From NCBI GenBank assembly GCA_964652195.1, contig CAZZBB010000068.1, positions 118,930 to 182,929 of the forward strand: DNA of 64,000 nucleotides, in the 5' to 3' direction. Below, piece after piece: positions 60,942 to 64,000 of the stretch (positions within the stretch are counted from its first letter, which is position 1; every line of letters starts with the position of its first letter). Under the pieces are notes generated by a model. It was not told the origin of the DNA. It ran no database searches and saw only the letters and a list, made by a program, of their open reading frames with translations. Position numbers and translations under genes: made by a program. Source of the stretch: MSPOR6 sp964652195. Its GTDB lineage: Bacteria > Poribacteria > WGA-4E > WGA-3G.

Positions 60942-63755
60942 ATGCAATACAATGATGCAGACCTAATTCAACGCACATTAGAAGGTGATCAGCAAGCTTT
61001 TACTGCACTTGTAGAAAAATACCAAAAACAGATACATGCTTTGGCGTGGCAGAAGATTGGTGATTTTCACATTGCACAAGAGATAACACAGGACGCTTTT
61101 TCAACTGCGTATCAAAAACTCACGACACTCACACATCACAGCCGGTTTTCAGGATGGATCTATGCTATTACCAGCAATAAATGCAAGAATTGGTGCCGAA
61201 AGAAACGGTTAGCGGTTCAATCTTTAGAACAAACTGATCCTGTTGAATTAGAGGAGGTGTACTATTCAGAGTATATGACTCAACAACGCGAAGAAGCAGC
61301 AAACAAAAAACGGCGAGCAATAGTGCAGAAGTTACTCAGTAAGCTGCAAGAGAGTGATCGCACAATCGTAAATCTATATTACATCGCTGAAATGACATGT
61401 GAGGATATTGGAAGGTTTTTGGGTGTATCTCCGAACACCGTCCGCAGTCGACTCTACCGCGCACGCAACCGTTTAAAGAAGGAAGAAGCAATGATTAAAG
61501 AAAACTTAAGCAGTTTCAAACTGCCAACACAATTAACAGAAAACATCATGAAGGAAATTTCACAACTAAAACCTACAGCTCCATTTGGAAGTAAACCTTT
61601 AGTTCCATTAGCAATATCCGCTGCCTCAGCAATAGTCGTTTTTTTGCTGATCGGCTTTGGGGCACAAAACCTAATTCGGTTTCAACAACCGTATAGTTTA
61701 GAATCAGCATCAGAGCGAACGATTGAAATCGTAGACGCACAGATAGTCTTGGAATCTACTGCTAAACCTGTAGTTAACAATCAAGTTGGTCATTCTGATG
61801 TTTTCAGTAACAATGATGGAACGGGTCAGAAACCCGATTCACCACTACTCGCTGCAGCAGAATCTGATGAGGCAGAAAGAACTAAGTTCAAAGGTACATG
61901 GAAACAGACGAAGGGCCCTTACGGTGGCAGGATACTCACGCTTTATGAAACCACTAATGGCGTTCTCCTTGTGGGGACAGAGGGTGCAGGTATTTTCCGT
62001 TCCACTGATAATGGAAACAACTGGACACCTGTTAATACAGGATTAATCGATGAACAAACAGGACGTTCCCTGGAAGTTACTGCAATCGGGGAAAAGGGGA
62101 ACAAGATCTATGTTGGCACGCGGGAGGCATTATACATTTCTACTGATATTGGCAACACCTGGCAACCTGTTTCTGCTATCCAACGCCCTGGAAAAATCAG
62201 TGGTATTGTGATTCTTGATGACCATATCTACGTTAGTACAATACACAAAGGTGTTTGGCAGTCAAAAGATGGTAATTCATGGGCACAAATCAATGAAGGA
62301 CTCGGAACAACGTTCCATAAACTCTTAAGTCATGGGACAACGCTGGTCGCTGCAACAGAAAAAGGGTTCTTTCGTAGAATGGTGAATGAAGCCTCGTGGA
62401 CACTTATCAATCCAACTACCATTGCACATTCAGATGGGGTTGAATCGGATAACAATTCACAAGATTCACAAGAATCAAATCCTTCATCTAAGCAACATTC
62501 TTCTTATGATTTACATGTTGAGTCGTTCGCTTCGATAAAACATTTACTATATATGTGTGGTAGTATGGGGAAAAAAGCTGGGATCTTCCGGTCAAATGAC
62601 GGAGGTAACTCATGGGTGCTTATCACTCCAAAAGAAGTAAAAGAAAAAAATGCTGACGTTCAGACAATTGCCGGGCAAGGTGAGAGGCTATACGCGGGCA
62701 CTTATGACGGTTTGATCTATCTTTCGGATGATATGGGTGATTCCTGGTTATCAATCAATGATGGGGTAATGCATGGTGAAGTCTCAACAGTGTTACCAAT
62801 CAATGATAATACTGTCTTCATAGGCACATCAGGAAATGGAGTCTTTCGCACAACAGATGCAGGGAAATCTTGGGTAGAATGCAACACTGGCATAATAAAT
62901 ACATCTGTCAGCAACTTAGAGGTTATTGGTGATAAACTATACACTGTTGTTGGTAAAAACATTGCCTATTCTGCTGACGGTGGAGATACATGGCTGCCTT
63001 TAAACGATCCTTCAAAGCAGATCAAATTCGATTTTCCAAACATTTGTGTATCAGATGGAGAGCTCTACATTGGTGCATACTTTGGTGATGATAAATTTGT
63101 TCCATCTTATCTTGAGGGTGAGGGGAGTGGTGTTTACAGGTTAAATAGAGAAAACAACACTTTGGATGAACTTTTCACAGATATGGACTTGGATCTAATT
63201 GAAAGCATGGATGTAGTAGTTGGCAATACATTTTATATGGGCACAATGATAAATGGAGTCTTCAAATGGGAGCGGAAAATGGGTCTTGTCAAACTTGGCT
63301 TGGTACACGACTATATCTGGCAACTATCTGCAAATAGTGAGTACGTGATTGCGGTTACTGGAGATAGTGAAGTCTACCGTTTTAAAGAGAACAGCTGGGA
63401 ACCTATTCACTCAACGGATATGATTGATGGCGGCTTGTCCGATCTCAAATGGGTTGGTTCAACGCTATATGCAACCTCTTTTAACAAGGGAGTATTTCGT
63501 TCCAAGAATGGAGGCGATACTTGGACATCCATCAACGATGGTCTGGATGAAACATCTGCTACATCAATCGGAACAGATGGTACTGAGGTGTATGTCAGCA
63601 CATTTACAGGTGTTTTTCTATGGATAGAAGAGAAACAGCATTGGAAGTCGATTGGTTCTCTTACTAAACAGGTTTCGTCCTTAGTAGTAGTTGACGGTTT
63701 TCTTTACGCTGGCGCTTACGGTAGCGGCGTATATAAGATTCGGATTGAACAATAA
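60942..63755 (+). CDS. ECF-type sigma factor fused through one TM helix to an Asp-box beta-propeller
   Basis: A 937-residue fusion. Residues 1-95 are sigma-70 region 2 (LIQRTLEGDQQAFTALVEKY, DFHIAQEITQDAFSTAYQKL). About 125-185 is region 4 (CEDIGRFLGVSPNTVRSRLYRARNRL). A linker (LPTQLTENIMKEISQLKPT) and a TM helix follow at about 220-243 (VPLAISAASAIVVFLLIGFG). From about 290 to the end lies a propeller of eight or more Asp-box/BNR units (RSTDNGNNW, ISTDIGNTW, RSNDGGNSW, LSDDMGDSW, RTTDAGKSW, YSADGGDTW, RSKNGGDTW). The start at 60942 (MQYNDADLIQ) aligns with the other sigma fusion; the longer frame to 60855 adds an unrelated leader. The DNA-binding part is inside and the propeller outside, so it looks like a one-protein surface sensor. 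Confidence 0.88.
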   Translation: MQYNDADLIQRTLEGDQQAFTALVEKYQKQIHALAWQKIGDFHIAQEITQDAFSTAYQKLTTLTHHSRFSGWIYAITSNKCKNWCRKKRLAVQSLEQTDPVELEEVYYSEYMTQQREEAANKKRRAIVQKLLSKLQESDRTIVNLYYIAEMTCEDIGRFLGVSPNTVRSRLYRARNRLKKEEAMIKENLSSFKLPTQLTENIMKEISQLKPTAPFGSKPLVPLAISAASAIVVFLLIGFGAQNLIRFQQPYSLESASERTIEIVDAQIVLESTAKPVVNNQVGHSDVFSNNDGTGQKPDSPLLAAAESDEAERTKFKGTWKQTKGPYGGRILTLYETTNGVLLVGTEGAGIFRSTDNGNNWTPVNTGLIDEQTGRSLEVTAIGEKGNKIYVGTREALYISTDIGNTWQPVSAIQRPGKISGIVILDDHIYVSTIHKGVWQSKDGNSWAQINEGLGTTFHKLLSHGTTLVAATEKGFFRRMVNEASWTLINPTTIAHSDGVESDNNSQDSQESNPSSKQHSSYDLHVESFASIKHLLYMCGSMGKKAGIFRSNDGGNSWVLITPKEVKEKNADVQTIAGQGERLYAGTYDGLIYLSDDMGDSWLSINDGVMHGEVSTVLPINDNTVFIGTSGNGVFRTTDAGKSWVECNTGIINTSVSNLEVIGDKLYTVVGKNIAYSADGGDTWLPLNDPSKQIKFDFPNICVSDGELYIGAYFGDDKFVPSYLEGEGSGVYRLNRENNTLDELFTDMDLDLIESMDVVVGNTFYMGTMINGVFKWERKMGLVKLGLVHDYIWQLSANSEYVIAVTGDSEVYRFKENSWEPIHSTDMIDGGLSDLKWVGSTLYATSFNKGVFRSKNGGDTWTSINDGLDETSATSIGTDGTEVYVSTFTGVFLWIEEKQHWKSIGSLTKQVSSLVVVDGFLYAGAYGSGVYKIRIEQ

Positions 63756-64000
63756 ACTGCTTATAGTTGATTTACATTTTACATTATTCTTTTCGGCGCG
63801 CTTATTAAAGTACGCCTACCAGTAAATTACTGTAGTTTGGACAGTTTAAGGAATTAAACCAAAACTTGAAAGTCCATTCTTTATGTTTAGGCACATCCCT
63901 CACTGCTGGGGTTTGGGATTTAATGTTATACCATTTCTGGTAATTAAAGTCCCATTAATAAAATCTCTTTAATGTAGCACAAACTTTTAGTTTGTGTAGT
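63756..64000. repeat. Repeat-bearing spacer at window end
   Basis: No gene. It contains ACCATTTCTGGTAATTA (63930-63946), matching 28478-28494 with one mismatch. It also contains a perfect hairpin CACAAACT-TTT-AGTTTGTG (63978-63996), which sits about 225 bases after the sigma-propeller stop and could act as an extragenic palindrome. Confidence 0.55.

Overview
The window is a low-G+C, gene-dense bacterial chromosome segment (hand counts of a few lines give about 37% G+C over most of it). It holds no rRNA, tRNA, CRISPR array, integrase or transposase that I could recognise. The gene content suggests an uncultured bacterium of the Candidatus Poribacteria type. It carries a phytanoyl-CoA dioxygenase, a sulfatase, a formylglycine-generating-enzyme-like lipoprotein, LamG and FG-GAP/ASPIC secreted proteins and leucine-rich repeat surface proteins. 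It also has ECF sigma factors with long C-terminal extensions, and C-terminal modules built on the motif NYPNPFNPETWIP. The assignment rests on family composition remembered from that group, not on a marker gene search.

Layout. 1-10 kb (minus strand): the end-clipped ATPase of an ABC exporter; a sulfatase/methyltransferase/phosphoesterase operon; a ComM-type AAA+ ATPase; a TrkA-linked two-TM channel; a DUF1844 protein; a LecA-like lectin; two overlapping cyclophilin lipoproteins; and a LamG protein. 10-11.4 kb is an AT-rich stretch with palindromes and one small cysteine-rich ORF. 11.4-28.2 kb is mostly housekeeping: a Tat-exported aldo/keto reductase, PhyH, DUF1028, hisD, murA, then divergent tyrA-cmk-plsC with a good sigma-70 promoter. 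It continues with ychF, a small membrane protein plus methyltransferase, leuB, a PfkB kinase plus nitroreductase, a PLP enzyme, and a 552-residue protein whose end resembles a GrpE head domain. 28.6-35.3 kb holds secreted proteins (M30-like protease with LVIVD propeller, ASPIC/FG-GAP protein, LamG-like protein) and archease. 35.3-42.4 kb has an AddA-like helicase, an iron/polyamine-type ABC ATPase, the formylglycine-enzyme-like lipoprotein and selA, bracketed by inverted copies of a small repeat.

42.8-54.2 kb is a visibly more G+C-rich block (about 43% in hand-counted lines). It contains a metzincin-LRR-YWTD surface protein broken by one amber codon, a 1746-residue surface protein with eight cadherin-like units, SH3, CARDB and LRR domains, and a membrane-tethered ECF sigma factor. 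54.4-63.8 kb carries a two-module ABC permease that could partner the ATPase at 38.7 kb and a 1257-residue exported TPR protein with a duplicated C-terminal module. Divergent from the TPR gene is a second ECF sigma factor, joined through one TM helix to a large Asp-box beta-propeller.

The most striking theme is the pair of sigma factors that carry their own transmembrane helix and exported domain. Each sits beside genes for large exported repeat proteins, which suggests single-protein outside-to-inside transcriptional switches for surface-protein modules. The intergenic DNA is full of short palindromic repeats of several families. At least two behave like miniature elements, present as near-full-length copies 20-27 kb apart.
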